From assembly GCA_905197955.1 (NCBI GenBank), contig CAJKAR010000002.1, positions 62,001 through 126,000 of the forward strand: a stretch of DNA of 64,000 nucleotides, given 5' to 3'. Shown here piece by piece: positions 1 to 7,914 of this stretch. The position numbers and the translations under genes were made by a program. Source of the stretch: an uncultured Lentisphaeria bacterium (lineage in GTDB: Bacteria > Verrucomicrobiota > Lentisphaeria > Victivallales > UBA1829). Every line of letters starts with the position of its first letter. The first letter of the stretch is position 1. Under the pieces are notes generated by a model. The model had not been told where the DNA came from. It saw nothing but the letters and a program-made list of their open reading frames with translations, and searched no databases.

Positions 1-648
1 CTGGAGTCCGTGGATACCCTGAAATTCGAAGGAGTCTCCTCCTATACGGATAAACTTGCGGCAAACAAGAAGAAAACCGGGCTGAAAGATGCGATCGTCT
101 GCGGAGAGGCAACCCTTGACGGACGGGCGTATGCACTCGGCGTTATGGATTTCCGTTTTCTCGGAGCCAGCATGGGCGCGGTCGTCGGAGAAAAAGTGAC
201 GCGGCTTGTGGAATACGCAACGGCAAAAGGTCTTCCGCTCGTGATCGTCACCGCTTCCGGAGGAGCCCGCATGTATGAGGGAATGGTCAGCCTCATGCAG
301 ATGGCGAAAACCAGCGGCGCGCTTCAGAAACATGCCGAAGCCGGACTGCCGTATATTGTCATTATGACGCATCCGACCACCGCCGGAGTCACGGCAAGCT
401 ATGCTTCTCTCGGGGATCTGATTATCGCCGAACCGGAGGCCCTGATCGGGTTCGCCGGCCCGCGCGTGATCAAGGATACGACCCAGGCGCAGCTGCCGGA
501 AGGGTTCCAGACATCCGAGTTCCTTCTGAAGAAGGGATTGATTGATAAAATTATTGATCGAAAAAATTTACGTGCAGAATTGTCTCTTTGCCTTGAATAT
601 TTGAAAGATGCGAGTATAGTTCCAAGTAAGAGCAGGCGGAAAGCCTGA
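1..648 (+). CDS. accD: Acetyl-CoA carboxylase carboxyltransferase subunit beta (5' truncated by window)
   Basis: Carboxyltransferase beta subunit of acetyl-CoA carboxylase, which with AccA moves the carboxyl group from carboxybiotin to acetyl-CoA in the first step of fatty acid synthesis. The frame is open from the first base, so the start and the N-terminal zinc-finger part lie outside the window. The visible 215 residues begin just before the DTLKF segment and cover the crotonase-like core, with ALGVMDFRF, GASMGAVVGEK and the oxyanion-type TASGGARM motif, then GFAGPRVI and a KKGLIDKII tail, all typical of AccD. It lies directly upstream of an SRP RNA gene. The identity is secure; only the N-terminus is missing. 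Confidence 0.95.
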   Translation: MESVDTLKFEGVSSYTDKLAANKKKTGLKDAIVCGEATLDGRAYALGVMDFRFLGASMGAVVGEKVTRLVEYATAKGLPLVIVTASGGARMYEGMVSLMQMAKTSGALQKHAEAGLPYIVIMTHPTTAGVTASYASLGDLIIAEPEALIGFAGPRVIKDTTQAQLPEGFQTSEFLLKKGLIDKIIDRKNLRAELSLCLEYLKDASIVPSKSRRKA

Positions 649-663
649 TTGACGGATTTTTTT

Positions 664-777
664 GCTGTCGCCGTATTGGACCCCGTGCGCTGAAGTCCCG
701 TGAACGGGTCAGACGGGGAACCGAGCAGCCATAAACGACGAGTTCAGGTGCTGCGGGGGATCTGGTGCGGCGGCGGC
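664..777 (+). ncRNA. ffs: Bacterial signal recognition particle RNA (4.5S type)
   Basis: The gap between accD and rph holds a complete small SRP RNA. The Ffh-binding domain at about 708-730 reads GGTCAG, ACGG, a GGAA tetraloop, CCG, AGCAGCC. This matches the E. coli pattern of GGTCAG, GGAA tetraloop and AGCAGCC, with a compensated CGG/CCG stem. The flanks fold back: tgaa pairs with ttca, gcgc with gtgc and ccccgt with tgcgggg. The outermost arm, gctgtcgccg at the 5' end, pairs along its whole length (with G-U pairs) to the cggcggcggc 3' end. Nine T residues follow at once, as in an intrinsic terminator. At about 114 nt and with one arm it is the 4.5S class without an Alu domain. A possible promoter (TTGAAT at 593-598, TATAGT at 615-620, 16-nt spacer) sits inside the end of accD. 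Confidence 0.9.
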
Positions 778-786
778 TTTTTTTTT
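778..786 (+). terminator. T-tract terminating the SRP RNA
   Basis: A run of nine T residues directly follows the GC-rich closing helix of the SRP RNA, so the RNA's own terminal stem acts as the terminator hairpin. The rph start codon lies 23 nt further on. Confidence 0.7.
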
Positions 787-809
787 GAACCAGAACAGGA
801 TTTTGAATC

Positions 810-1607
810 ATGAAAAGAATTGATGGCAGACCGTTCAATTATCTTCGCAAAGTCAAGATCACACCGAATTATCTCTCTCATCCGGCCGGGTCCGTTCTTG
901 TGGAAATGGGGGGAACGAAGGTGATCTGCGCGGTTACGGTGGAGCCGGGAGTCCCCGGATGGATGCGTGCTCAGGGGGTGCCGGGAGGCTGGGTGACTTC
1001 CGAATATGGTCTCCTGCCCGCTTCCACAAACGCGAGAAACCAGCGCGAGGCGACAAAAGGAAAACAGAGCGGAAGAACCATGGAAATTCAGCGTTTGATC
1101 GGAAGAAGTTTCCGGACCGTGATCGATTTGAAATCTCTGGGACCGAATACTGTTTATATCGACTGTGATGTGATTGATGCCGATGGAGGAACTCGGTGCG
1201 CCAGCATTACCGGAGCATCTGTCGCGCTTCAGCTGGCTTTCCGGAAACTGGTGGAGAAGAATATGCTGCATAAATTCCCGATGAAGGAGAATGTGGCGGC
1301 GGTGAGTGTCGGAATGAAGGATGGCGAAGTGCTGCTGGATCTCTGTTATGAAGAGGATTCCAATGCCGATGTCGATATGAATGTGGTGATGACGGAATCC
1401 GGAAAAATCATTGAGGTGCAGGGCACTGCGGAGGAGGTTCCGTTTTCGAGGCAGGAGCTGGATCGGATGCTGGATGTCGCGGGAGCTGGACTGGAGCGTT
1501 TGTTTGCCTGCCAGCGTGCCGTTCTCTCTCCCCGGGAAGAGAGAAGGAAGGAGCCTCATGTTCCGCTGGGAAACATCGGTGCGGCTCTGGAGGAACTGAA
1601 TTTGTAA
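810..1607 (+). CDS. rph: Ribonuclease PH
   Basis: Phosphorolytic 3'-5' exoribonuclease that trims tRNA 3' ends. The 265 residues carry the family signature throughout: the MKRIDGRPF N-terminus, GGTKVICAVTVEPGVP, the TSEYGLLPAST segment, and the phosphate-binding stretch with SGRTMEIQRLIGRS. DCDVIDADGGTRCASITGA and the acidic EEDSNADVDMNVV follow. It is about 20 residues longer than most RNase PH proteins, the extra being a charged C-terminal tail after the last conserved helix. The ATG follows the SRP RNA terminator by only 23 nt, so transcription probably comes from a separate or read-through promoter. Confident call. Confidence 0.96.
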   Translation: MKRIDGRPFNYLRKVKITPNYLSHPAGSVLVEMGGTKVICAVTVEPGVPGWMRAQGVPGGWVTSEYGLLPASTNARNQREATKGKQSGRTMEIQRLIGRSFRTVIDLKSLGPNTVYIDCDVIDADGGTRCASITGASVALQLAFRKLVEKNMLHKFPMKENVAAVSVGMKDGEVLLDLCYEEDSNADVDMNVVMTESGKIIEVQGTAEEVPFSRQELDRMLDVAGAGLERLFACQRAVLSPREERRKEPHVPLGNIGAALEELNL

Positions 1608-1655
1608 TGGTCCCGGCGGACCCGTTTCCCCGTGGAGCCGGAAGGAGGAAGGAAG

Positions 1656-3236
1656 ATGAACAGAGAAATTCCTTGCAGAATCAAACAATCCGCCGCGGTC
1701 GGAGTGCTGATCGCGTTCTGTTTTATGGTGATTCTGCGGCTGGTGTTCACGGTAAACGGAGAGAATGATGTCGATCCATTTTATCATGTCCGCATTGCCA
1801 TGGAAGGGTGGAGCGTCTATACGGCGCAGACATTTCCGACCATGACGCTTTCCACCTGGTCCGAGTGTTTTGCGGATAAGGAACTGCTGTTTCATATTCT
1901 GCTGAGCGGAGTTCAAAATGCGGTTCTGGCTCTCGGACTTCCCGATTTCCCGTTTCATATGCCGAATCTTTTCTTTCTGTTTCTGATTCTTCTGGCTTTT
2001 GCCTGTGCGGGAATTCGATACCGGGTGCGCGGATTGTGGGTTCTGATTCCGTTTCTGTTCTGTCTGTGCGGAGTTTTCACGTTCAGGGCGATGATGCTGC
2101 GACCGCATCTGCTCTCGATAGCTCTGATGCTGCTGAGCTGTGCGGTGTATCCATCGATCCGGACTTTGCGGGATGCGTGGATAGCGGTACTGCTGGGAAT
2201 TGTGTTTGTCTGGGGGTATTCCAATCCGCATTTTCTTCTGTTCAGTGCGGGGGCGTTTTCCGTTGCCTATTTTCTGAAGGACAGAAAGAGAGGAATTCTG
2301 CTTCTGGGCAGTACTCTGGTCGGACTTCTGTTCGGCTTTCTGCTGCATCCGCAGAACCCGAACACATTCATCAACTGGAAGATTCAGTGCATTGACGTTC
2401 CGCTGATGCTGTTTACCGGAAAGCAGGAGTCTTTTCTGGCGGATGAGCTGATGTATTCCGGCTTTCATATTATGAAAACCTCCTTTTTGTTCTGTCTGCC
2501 GCTGATAATTCTTTTTCTGGGGAACATCGGACTGAGCATCTCTTTGTTTTTCCGGCGGAGACGGGTCTTTTTCCAGCCGGAAATTCTGGCGGTGATGATG
2601 CTGGGATTTATGACAATGATCGGTTTTTGCGGAGCTTTGCGTTTCATTGAATATGCAATGCCGTTCAATCTGTTGCTGTTTGGAGTCCTGTTCAGCCGGG
2701 TGGTGAGGATTCCAAAGGAGAAACGGAGGGTGGGAGCTTTGCTTTCTGTTCTGGCGCTGAGTCTCTGTGCTTTTGGGGTCTGGATGCATCATTATGAAGG
2801 AATGGAATATTTTACAAGACGTCCGGCCACGCATCTGGCGAAATGGTTCGCCTCTTTCGGGGACAGCGTTCCCCGTGGACTGGTCCTTGGGAATCTGAAC
2901 TGGTCGGATTTCCCCCAGCTGTATTACGCGATGCCGCAGATGCGGTATCTCTGCGGGCTGGATCCGACATTCGGATATGTGTATAAAACGGAAATTACGA
3001 CAAAACTTCAGGCATTCTGCAAACAGAAAATAGATTTGTCTCCGGAGGAGCTGGCAAATCTGATCGGAACGCCGATCTTCTATCTTTCGTTCCGGGATTC
3101 GTCTCTTGCCAAAAAGATGTATGTTTCCGGCTATCGGATGATTTATCTGGGAGCCGACGGCAGACTGTTCACCTCCCTGGGACACGGGAACCTTGCTCTC
3201 CCGCAGAGAAAAAACTCACCAGAGAATCACAAGTGA
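1656..3236 (+). CDS. Polytopic membrane protein, GT-C-glycosyltransferase-like
   Basis: A 526-residue integral membrane protein. The chosen ATG follows a GGAGGAAGG ribosome site; an upstream in-frame GTG has none. A first hydrophobic helix at about residues 9-29 is followed by a short extracytoplasmic loop with NGENDVDPFYHVRIA and then ADKELLFHILL. Such an acidic DPFYH loop after helix 1 is reminiscent of GT-C fold lipid-linked glycosyltransferases. About nine more hydrophobic segments follow, with a soluble C-terminal domain from about residue 400. No family motif allows a substrate to be named. The last 21 bases overlap the convergent EamA-type gene. The GT-C suggestion is inference only. 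Confidence 0.6.
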   Translation: MNREIPCRIKQSAAVGVLIAFCFMVILRLVFTVNGENDVDPFYHVRIAMEGWSVYTAQTFPTMTLSTWSECFADKELLFHILLSGVQNAVLALGLPDFPFHMPNLFFLFLILLAFACAGIRYRVRGLWVLIPFLFCLCGVFTFRAMMLRPHLLSIALMLLSCAVYPSIRTLRDAWIAVLLGIVFVWGYSNPHFLLFSAGAFSVAYFLKDRKRGILLLGSTLVGLLFGFLLHPQNPNTFINWKIQCIDVPLMLFTGKQESFLADELMYSGFHIMKTSFLFCLPLIILFLGNIGLSISLFFRRRRVFFQPEILAVMMLGFMTMIGFCGALRFIEYAMPFNLLLFGVLFSRVVRIPKEKRRVGALLSVLALSLCAFGVWMHHYEGMEYFTRRPATHLAKWFASFGDSVPRGLVLGNLNWSDFPQLYYAMPQMRYLCGLDPTFGYVYKTEITTKLQAFCKQKIDLSPEELANLIGTPIFYLSFRDSSLAKKMYVSGYRMIYLGADGRLFTSLGHGNLALPQRKNSPENHK

Positions 3237-3629
3237 TCCGAGCAGGATCAGCGCTCCGCCGGCGAGAACTTTGATATCGGCGGTCTCATGCAGAAAAAGA
3301 ATGGAGAGAAGAATCGTGAATACGACGCTGAGTTTGTCGATCGGCGCCACTTTGGAAACCTCCCCCAGATCCAGCGCTTTGAAATAGCAGAGCCAGGAGA
3401 GTCCTGTCGCCGCGCCGGAGAGTGAAAGAAACAGCAGATTTTTCCCGCTCAGTTCCGGAATGGTCCGATACGATCCCCCGAACAGAACGATTCCCCAGGC
3501 GAGAAACAGGACAACCGTCGTCCGGATGGCGGTTGCCAGATTGGAATTGATCCCGGTAACGCCGATTTTTGCAAGAATTGCGGTCAGCGCGGCAAAGAAA
3601 GCAGCGAGCAGAGCGTAACATTTCCACAT
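3216..3629 (-). CDS. Half-size EamA/DMT-family transporter
   Basis: A 137-residue protein with five hydrophobic segments that matches a single EamA repeat (drug/metabolite transporter superfamily) rather than the usual duplicated pair. Recognisable features are the ALTAILAKIG opening, SGAATGLSWLCYFKALDLG and the KLSVVFTILLSILFLHE motif at the start of the last hairpin. Single-domain EamA proteins are thought to work as dimers. The substrate is unknown. The gene ends inside the 3' end of the convergent membrane protein gene (21-nt overlap) and is 24 nt downstream of panD on the same strand, so the two are probably co-transcribed. Confidence 0.8.
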   Translation of the reverse strand: MWKCYALLAAFFAALTAILAKIGVTGINSNLATAIRTTVVLFLAWGIVLFGGSYRTIPELSGKNLLFLSLSGAATGLSWLCYFKALDLGEVSKVAPIDKLSVVFTILLSILFLHETADIKVLAGGALILLGSLVILW

Positions 3630-3653
3630 AGGAACGCCTTTCTCTGCCGGGAG

Positions 3654-4034
3654 TTACTCTTTGATGTCCTGACGTCCTCTGCGGACAGCGATGATTTCGT
3701 TCTTTTCATTCAGGACGATGACTTTTGGGAGCATGGTTTCCGCCTCTTCTTTCGTGAAGAGAGAGAAAGCCATGATCGTGACGATGTCTCCGACCTGTCC
3801 TCTGCGTGCGGCGGCTCCGTTGAGACGGAACACTTTCGATCCGGCTTCTCCCGGAATCGCGTAGGTTTCGAGCCGTTCGCCGTTCGTGGCGTTTACGACC
3901 AGAATCTTTTCATAAGGAAGGATTTCCGCTTTTTTCAGAAAATCGATGTCAATTTCAAGACTGCCTTCGTAATCGATATCGCAGTGGGTCAGTCTGGCGC
4001 GATGTATTTTCCCTTTGATCATTTCAAGAAGCAT
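3654..4034 (-). CDS. panD: Aspartate 1-decarboxylase
   Basis: Pyruvoyl enzyme that makes beta-alanine from L-aspartate for pantothenate and CoA synthesis. The proenzyme self-cleaves at a Gly-Ser bond, seen here as Y-E-G-S at residues 22-25, exactly the E. coli register (Gly24-Ser25). Further family marks are THCDIDYEGS, ATNGERLETYAI, RLNGAAARRGQVGD and VIVLNEKNEI. The ATG chosen has GGAG at a 7-nt spacing and gives 126 residues, the usual length; an ATG two codons upstream (4040) sits too close to the same GGAG. It is the first gene of a short minus-strand unit with the EamA gene, behind a good promoter. Confidence 0.95.
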   Translation of the reverse strand: MLLEMIKGKIHRARLTHCDIDYEGSLEIDIDFLKKAEILPYEKILVVNATNGERLETYAIPGEAGSKVFRLNGAAARRGQVGDIVTIMAFSLFTKEEAETMLPKVIVLNEKNEIIAVRRGRQDIKE

Positions 4035-4061
4035 TTGCATTCTCCATTTAACTCGAACGAT

Positions 4062-4090
4062 AATATATCATGAAAGTGGTGAATAATCAA
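4062..4090 (-). promoter_or_regulatory. Sigma-70 type promoter of panD
   Basis: On the minus strand TTGATT (4085-4090) and TATATT (4062-4067) are separated by 17 nt, five of six and five of six matches to consensus. Transcription would start about 20 nt before the panD start codon. The facing manA gene may use a weaker TTTAAA/TATATT pair at 4141-4168, so the 170-nt gap serves both directions. Confidence 0.6.
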
Positions 4091-4203
4091 CCCCGGTCCG
4101 GGGATTCGCCGGAGGAATGCGATTTTTCGGAAAAAGAGCCTTTAAAAAGCGGATTTTCCGTGTATATTGTACCGTTGAAATTATCTAATTCAAGGAGTCG
4201 AAA

Positions 4204-5205
4204 ATGATTGAAAGAGACGCACTGTATCCATTGCTTTTCACGCCGGTCTATCAGGAGGTCATGTGGGGCGGGAACAACTGGGAGAAGGTCATGCACAGAA
4301 CGCTTCCGGCGGATCTGAAGGGGCCCGTGGGCGAATCCTGGGAAATTGTCGATCGGGCGGATGCGTCCTCCGTGGTGGAAAACGGTCCTCTGGCGGGAAC
4401 CACGCTGACGGAACTGGTCCGGTATTACGGTCAGGATCTGATCGGTTCCGCGTACAGCGGCGGACCATTCCCCCTGCTGGTGAAGATCATTGACGCAGGA
4501 AAACGTCTTTCTCTCCAGGTCCATCCCGACGAGGCCGCCTGTGCGCGCACTCCGGGAATCGAACCCAAAACGGAAATGTGGTATATCATTCATGCCGATC
4601 GCGGAGCCAAGATCATTGCCGGTCTCCGGCAGGATACGACAAAAGTGCAGTTCCTCCAGAATATTTCCACTCAGGAGGTGGAGCGTACACTTCAGATCTT
4701 CGATTCGGTTCCCGGGGACGCTTACTTCATCAAGGCCGGAAAGGTCCATGCGATCGGCGCCGGAAATGTCCTTCTGGAGATCCAGCAGAACAGCAACACC
4801 ACCTTCCGCATCAGCGACTGGGGACGCGTTGACGCCAATGGAAAATCCCGCGAACTGCACCTCGATGCCGCCCGTGAATGCATTGATTTCATGGACCGCA
4901 CGGTTCCGCGCATCACGGGAGCATGCGATTCGACGGATCGCAACCGGAAATATCCGATTGTCAAAACATGTCCGTTTTTCAAGGTGGAGGACCTCCGTCT
5001 GGTGGAGAACTGGCGCGATTCGACAGCTTCTTCCGGAAGTTTTCACATTCTGACTGCCATCAATAATCCGGTTACGGTCGGTCGCGACGATCTCATGACG
5101 GAAGTCAAAGCCGGATGTTCCTGCCTGATTCCGGCGGCATTCGGAAATTACTCCATTCATGTGGAACCCGGAAAAAACACAACGGTCATCAAGACCACTC
5201 TTTAA
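4204..5205 (+). CDS. manA: Mannose-6-phosphate isomerase (type I, short form)
   Basis: Zinc-dependent interconversion of mannose-6-phosphate and fructose-6-phosphate, feeding mannose into glycolysis or supplying GDP-mannose precursors. The 333-residue cupin protein matches the short Bacillus-like ManA class: LFTPVYQEVMWGG at the N-terminus, PVGESWEI, then the metal site QVHPDE followed by KTEMWYII and GKVHAIGAGN. Further on are LEIQQNSNTTFRISDWGR and RELHLD. The ATG follows a CAAGGAG site at 5-6 nt. It starts a tight plus-strand run with argS 19 nt downstream. Confidence 0.93.
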   Translation: MIERDALYPLLFTPVYQEVMWGGNNWEKVMHRTLPADLKGPVGESWEIVDRADASSVVENGPLAGTTLTELVRYYGQDLIGSAYSGGPFPLLVKIIDAGKRLSLQVHPDEAACARTPGIEPKTEMWYIIHADRGAKIIAGLRQDTTKVQFLQNISTQEVERTLQIFDSVPGDAYFIKAGKVHAIGAGNVLLEIQQNSNTTFRISDWGRVDANGKSRELHLDAARECIDFMDRTVPRITGACDSTDRNRKYPIVKTCPFFKVEDLRLVENWRDSTASSGSFHILTAINNPVTVGRDDLMTEVKAGCSCLIPAAFGNYSIHVEPGKNTTVIKTTL

Positions 5206-5224
5206 TGGAAGGATTCTCAATACG

Positions 5225-7018
5225 ATGAAACTGCGCTGCATCTCCGATTTCTGTTCGTTTCTGCTTCAGAAATATCCGGAAAACAAAACGCGTCCCGGCT
5301 GGACGGTGCTTCCCGAACTCTGTCCCCAGGGTATGACAGGTGATGTGACGGTCAACTGTTTCCGTTTTGCCGGACAGTTTGGAATGCGTCCGGATGCCCT
5401 TGCCGCGGAAGCCGTGTCGTTTTTCCGGAACCATTCCGATGTCGCTTCCGCGGAAGCTGTCAAGGCCTTTGTCAATATCTCCCTGAAACCCGGAGCGCTC
5501 TTCCGCGACACGGTCGCCGATATGCAGGCGCTCTTCGAGGAGGGAAAACTGCCCGAGGCAGAGAAAAAACGGATTCTGATCGAATATTCCGCGCCGAATA
5601 CGAACAAGCCGCAGCATCTTGGGCATGTGCGGAACAATACGATCGGCATGTCTCTGAGTTCGCTTCTCTCGCGGGTGGGACATACGGTGATTCCGGTGAA
5701 TCTGGTCAACGACCGGGGAATTCATATCTGCAAGTCGATGCTGGCGTATCAGCGCTGCGGCGGAGGGACAACTCCGGAATCGACCGGAATCAAGGGAGAT
5801 CATTTTGTCGGCGACTATTATGTGAAGTTCAACTCCATGCTCTCCGACGAGATTCGGAAACTGCGGGATGCCGATCCCTCTCTTGCGGATCAGTCGGATG
5901 AGGATCTCTTCCTCCGGACCGAGATCGGTCAGGCCGCGCAGAAGATGCTTCAGGACTGGGAGGCCGGCGATGAATCGGTCCGCGCCCTCTGGAAGCTGAT
6001 GAACTCGTGGGTCTTCGCCGGATTCGCCGAAACCTATGAGCGGATGGGAATCCGGTTCGCCAAGACGTATCTGGAAAGTCAGACCTATCTGCTTGGCAAG
6101 GATCTGGTGGCGAAGGGACTGGAAGAGGGAGTGTTTCAGAAACGAGCCGATGGCGCCGTCGTGGCGGATCTCGGCAAACTCGGTACGAAAGTCGTCCTCC
6201 GTTCCGATGGAACCAGCGTTTACATCACGCAGGATATCGGAACCACCATGCTCAAATACAAAGAGCATCATCCGGATGTCCAGATCTGGGTCGTAGGCGA
6301 TGAACAGATTCTGCACTTCAAGATGCTGTTTGCGATCCTTTCGAAGCTCGGATTTGAATGGGCGGCGAAACTGCAGCACCTTGCCTACGGCATGGTCAAT
6401 CTGCCGACCGGCAAGATGAAGAGCCGCGAAGGAACCGTGGTCGATGCCGACGACCTGTTCGACGAGATGCACTCCCTTGCGCGTACCGCGACTCTGGAGC
6501 GCCTGAACGGAGCCGAACCTCCTGCGGATCTGGAGGATCGTGCGGAGATCATCGGCATGGGTGCGCTCAAATTCATGCTTCTGAAGTTTAATCCGAAGAC
6601 CACGATCATGTTTGATCCTCAGGCGTCTCTGAAATTTGAAGGCGACACGGGACCGTATGTCCAGTATGCGTGTGCGCGAATCAACTCCATTGAGCGCAAG
6701 GCGGCGGATCAGGGATTCTGCGCGGCGTCTCCGGACTGGTCCCTGCTCGGAAAAGAGGAGGAACGGAGACTGGCTCTGCTCTGCGCGGCCTATCCGGATG
6801 TGCTGAAATCGGCGGCGGAAAAGATGGATTGTTCCGTTCTGGTGAATCATCTGCTGGAGGTTGCGAAAGGATTCAACCGTTTTTATCGGGAGTGTCCGGT
6901 GCTCGGTGCTGAGAACGAGACGCTGCGTTCCGCGCGTCTGGCGCTCTGTTACGCGGTCCGCGATCTTCTGACCGATGGGCTCCATACGCTGACGATCGGT
7001 GTGCCTTCCGCCATGTAA
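5225..7018 (+). CDS. argS: Arginyl-tRNA synthetase
   Basis: Class I aminoacyl-tRNA synthetase charging tRNA-Arg. At 597 residues it has the usual layout: an N-terminal Add1-like domain (about 1-110) and a catalytic Rossmann domain. That domain opens with EYSAPNTNKPQHLGHVRN (the HIGH motif as HLGH) and continues VNLVNDRGIH and FVGDYYVKF; the second signature reads KMKSREG. A C-terminal DALR anticodon-binding domain follows YVQYACARI. The ATG at 5225 is preferred because an upstream GTG would overlap manA by 47 nt; a GGAAGG lies 12 nt before it, a slightly long spacing. Confidence 0.95.
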   Translation: MKLRCISDFCSFLLQKYPENKTRPGWTVLPELCPQGMTGDVTVNCFRFAGQFGMRPDALAAEAVSFFRNHSDVASAEAVKAFVNISLKPGALFRDTVADMQALFEEGKLPEAEKKRILIEYSAPNTNKPQHLGHVRNNTIGMSLSSLLSRVGHTVIPVNLVNDRGIHICKSMLAYQRCGGGTTPESTGIKGDHFVGDYYVKFNSMLSDEIRKLRDADPSLADQSDEDLFLRTEIGQAAQKMLQDWEAGDESVRALWKLMNSWVFAGFAETYERMGIRFAKTYLESQTYLLGKDLVAKGLEEGVFQKRADGAVVADLGKLGTKVVLRSDGTSVYITQDIGTTMLKYKEHHPDVQIWVVGDEQILHFKMLFAILSKLGFEWAAKLQHLAYGMVNLPTGKMKSREGTVVDADDLFDEMHSLARTATLERLNGAEPPADLEDRAEIIGMGALKFMLLKFNPKTTIMFDPQASLKFEGDTGPYVQYACARINSIERKAADQGFCAASPDWSLLGKEEERRLALLCAAYPDVLKSAAEKMDCSVLVNHLLEVAKGFNRFYRECPVLGAENETLRSARLALCYAVRDLLTDGLHTLTIGVPSAM

Positions 7019-7044
7019 AAGCAGATTAATCCGGATGAACCGTT

Positions 7045-7914
7045 ATGAAAAAGCTGCCGTCCATTGAGGATATCAGGTACGAATACCCGTTCAAGCAGAA
7101 CTACATGTATGCGGGAAAGCACCGGATTCATTATATCGACGAGGGAGAGGGGCCGGCGTTGATCATGCTTCATGCCTGTCCGATGTGGTCGTTCTTCTAC
7201 CGGCGGTTTATAAAGGTGTTTTCAAAGCATTTCCGGGTTATCGTTCCGGATGAGGTCGGCTACGGGCTTTCCGACAAGCCGAAGGATTACGACTACCGTC
7301 TGGAAACGCATATCGACAATCTGGAACGTCTGGTGAATCATCTGAAGCTCGAAAAAGTTTCCTTTATTCTTCACGGGTGGGGCGGCACGATTGGCACCGG
7401 ATTCACCGTGCGTCATTCGCAGATGGTGGACAAGATCATTTTGATGAATTCGATGGCGTTTTCGGGCTATAAACTGCCGTTGCGTCTTGCGCTCTGCAAG
7501 CTCTTTCCGTGGATCGGCAGGAAACTGCTGATCGACTTCAATCTGATGTTCTACGGACTCAACAAATATTCCGAAGAGATCAAGCTCGGCTACATGTTTC
7601 CCTATATGAAACCGGAGGACCGGGTCGCCATTGTGCGGTTTATCAACGATATTCCCTGCAAACCGGATGATCTTTCCTACGAATCCGTGATCGAAGTGGA
7701 ACATGGGCTCTGGATGCTCCGGGAGCACAAAATGTGCATCATCTGGGCGGTCAGGGACTGGCTCTATCCGGAGAAGTATCTGCATAAGTGGATGCACTAC
7801 TGTCCGGATGCGAAAGTGCATCGGGTCCGGAATGCGGGGCGTTTCATCGCGGAGGATGCGCCGGAGGAGCTGATTGCGATCATGTCGGGCTTTCTGGGAG
7901 TTGACGGACAATGA
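7045..7914 (+). CDS. Alpha/beta hydrolase-fold protein with lost catalytic triad
   Basis: A 289-residue protein of the haloalkane dehalogenase/OleB-like branch. The fold marks are present: MLHACPMWSFFYR (family norm HGNPTWSFLYR), VIVPDEVGYGLSDKP, a nucleophile elbow, a WAVRDWLYP acid strand and the final NAG-FI-EDAPEE helix. Two triad residues are gone. The elbow reads HGWGG with Gly111 where these enzymes have the Asp nucleophile (HDWGG), and the base strand reads NAGRFIAED with Arg266 where His is expected. It is therefore probably not a hydrolase of the usual mechanism. The stop overlaps the next start by 4 nt (ATGA), which implies translation coupled to the methylene-THF reductase-like gene. 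Confidence 0.85.
   Translation: MKKLPSIEDIRYEYPFKQNYMYAGKHRIHYIDEGEGPALIMLHACPMWSFFYRRFIKVFSKHFRVIVPDEVGYGLSDKPKDYDYRLETHIDNLERLVNHLKLEKVSFILHGWGGTIGTGFTVRHSQMVDKIILMNSMAFSGYKLPLRLALCKLFPWIGRKLLIDFNLMFYGLNKYSEEIKLGYMFPYMKPEDRVAIVRFINDIPCKPDDLSYESVIEVEHGLWMLREHKMCIIWAVRDWLYPEKYLHKWMHYCPDAKVHRVRNAGRFIAEDAPEELIAIMSGFLGVDGQ

Noticed and set aside
744..3185. An 813-codon minus-strand open frame antisense to rph and the membrane protein
   Set aside because: It runs antisense to two well-supported genes; its product is rich in Arg, His and Gln with no domain, as expected for the complement of these codon patterns.
5189..6985. A 598-codon minus-strand open frame antisense to argS
   Set aside because: argS is unmistakable; the antisense product has no motif and no ribosome site.
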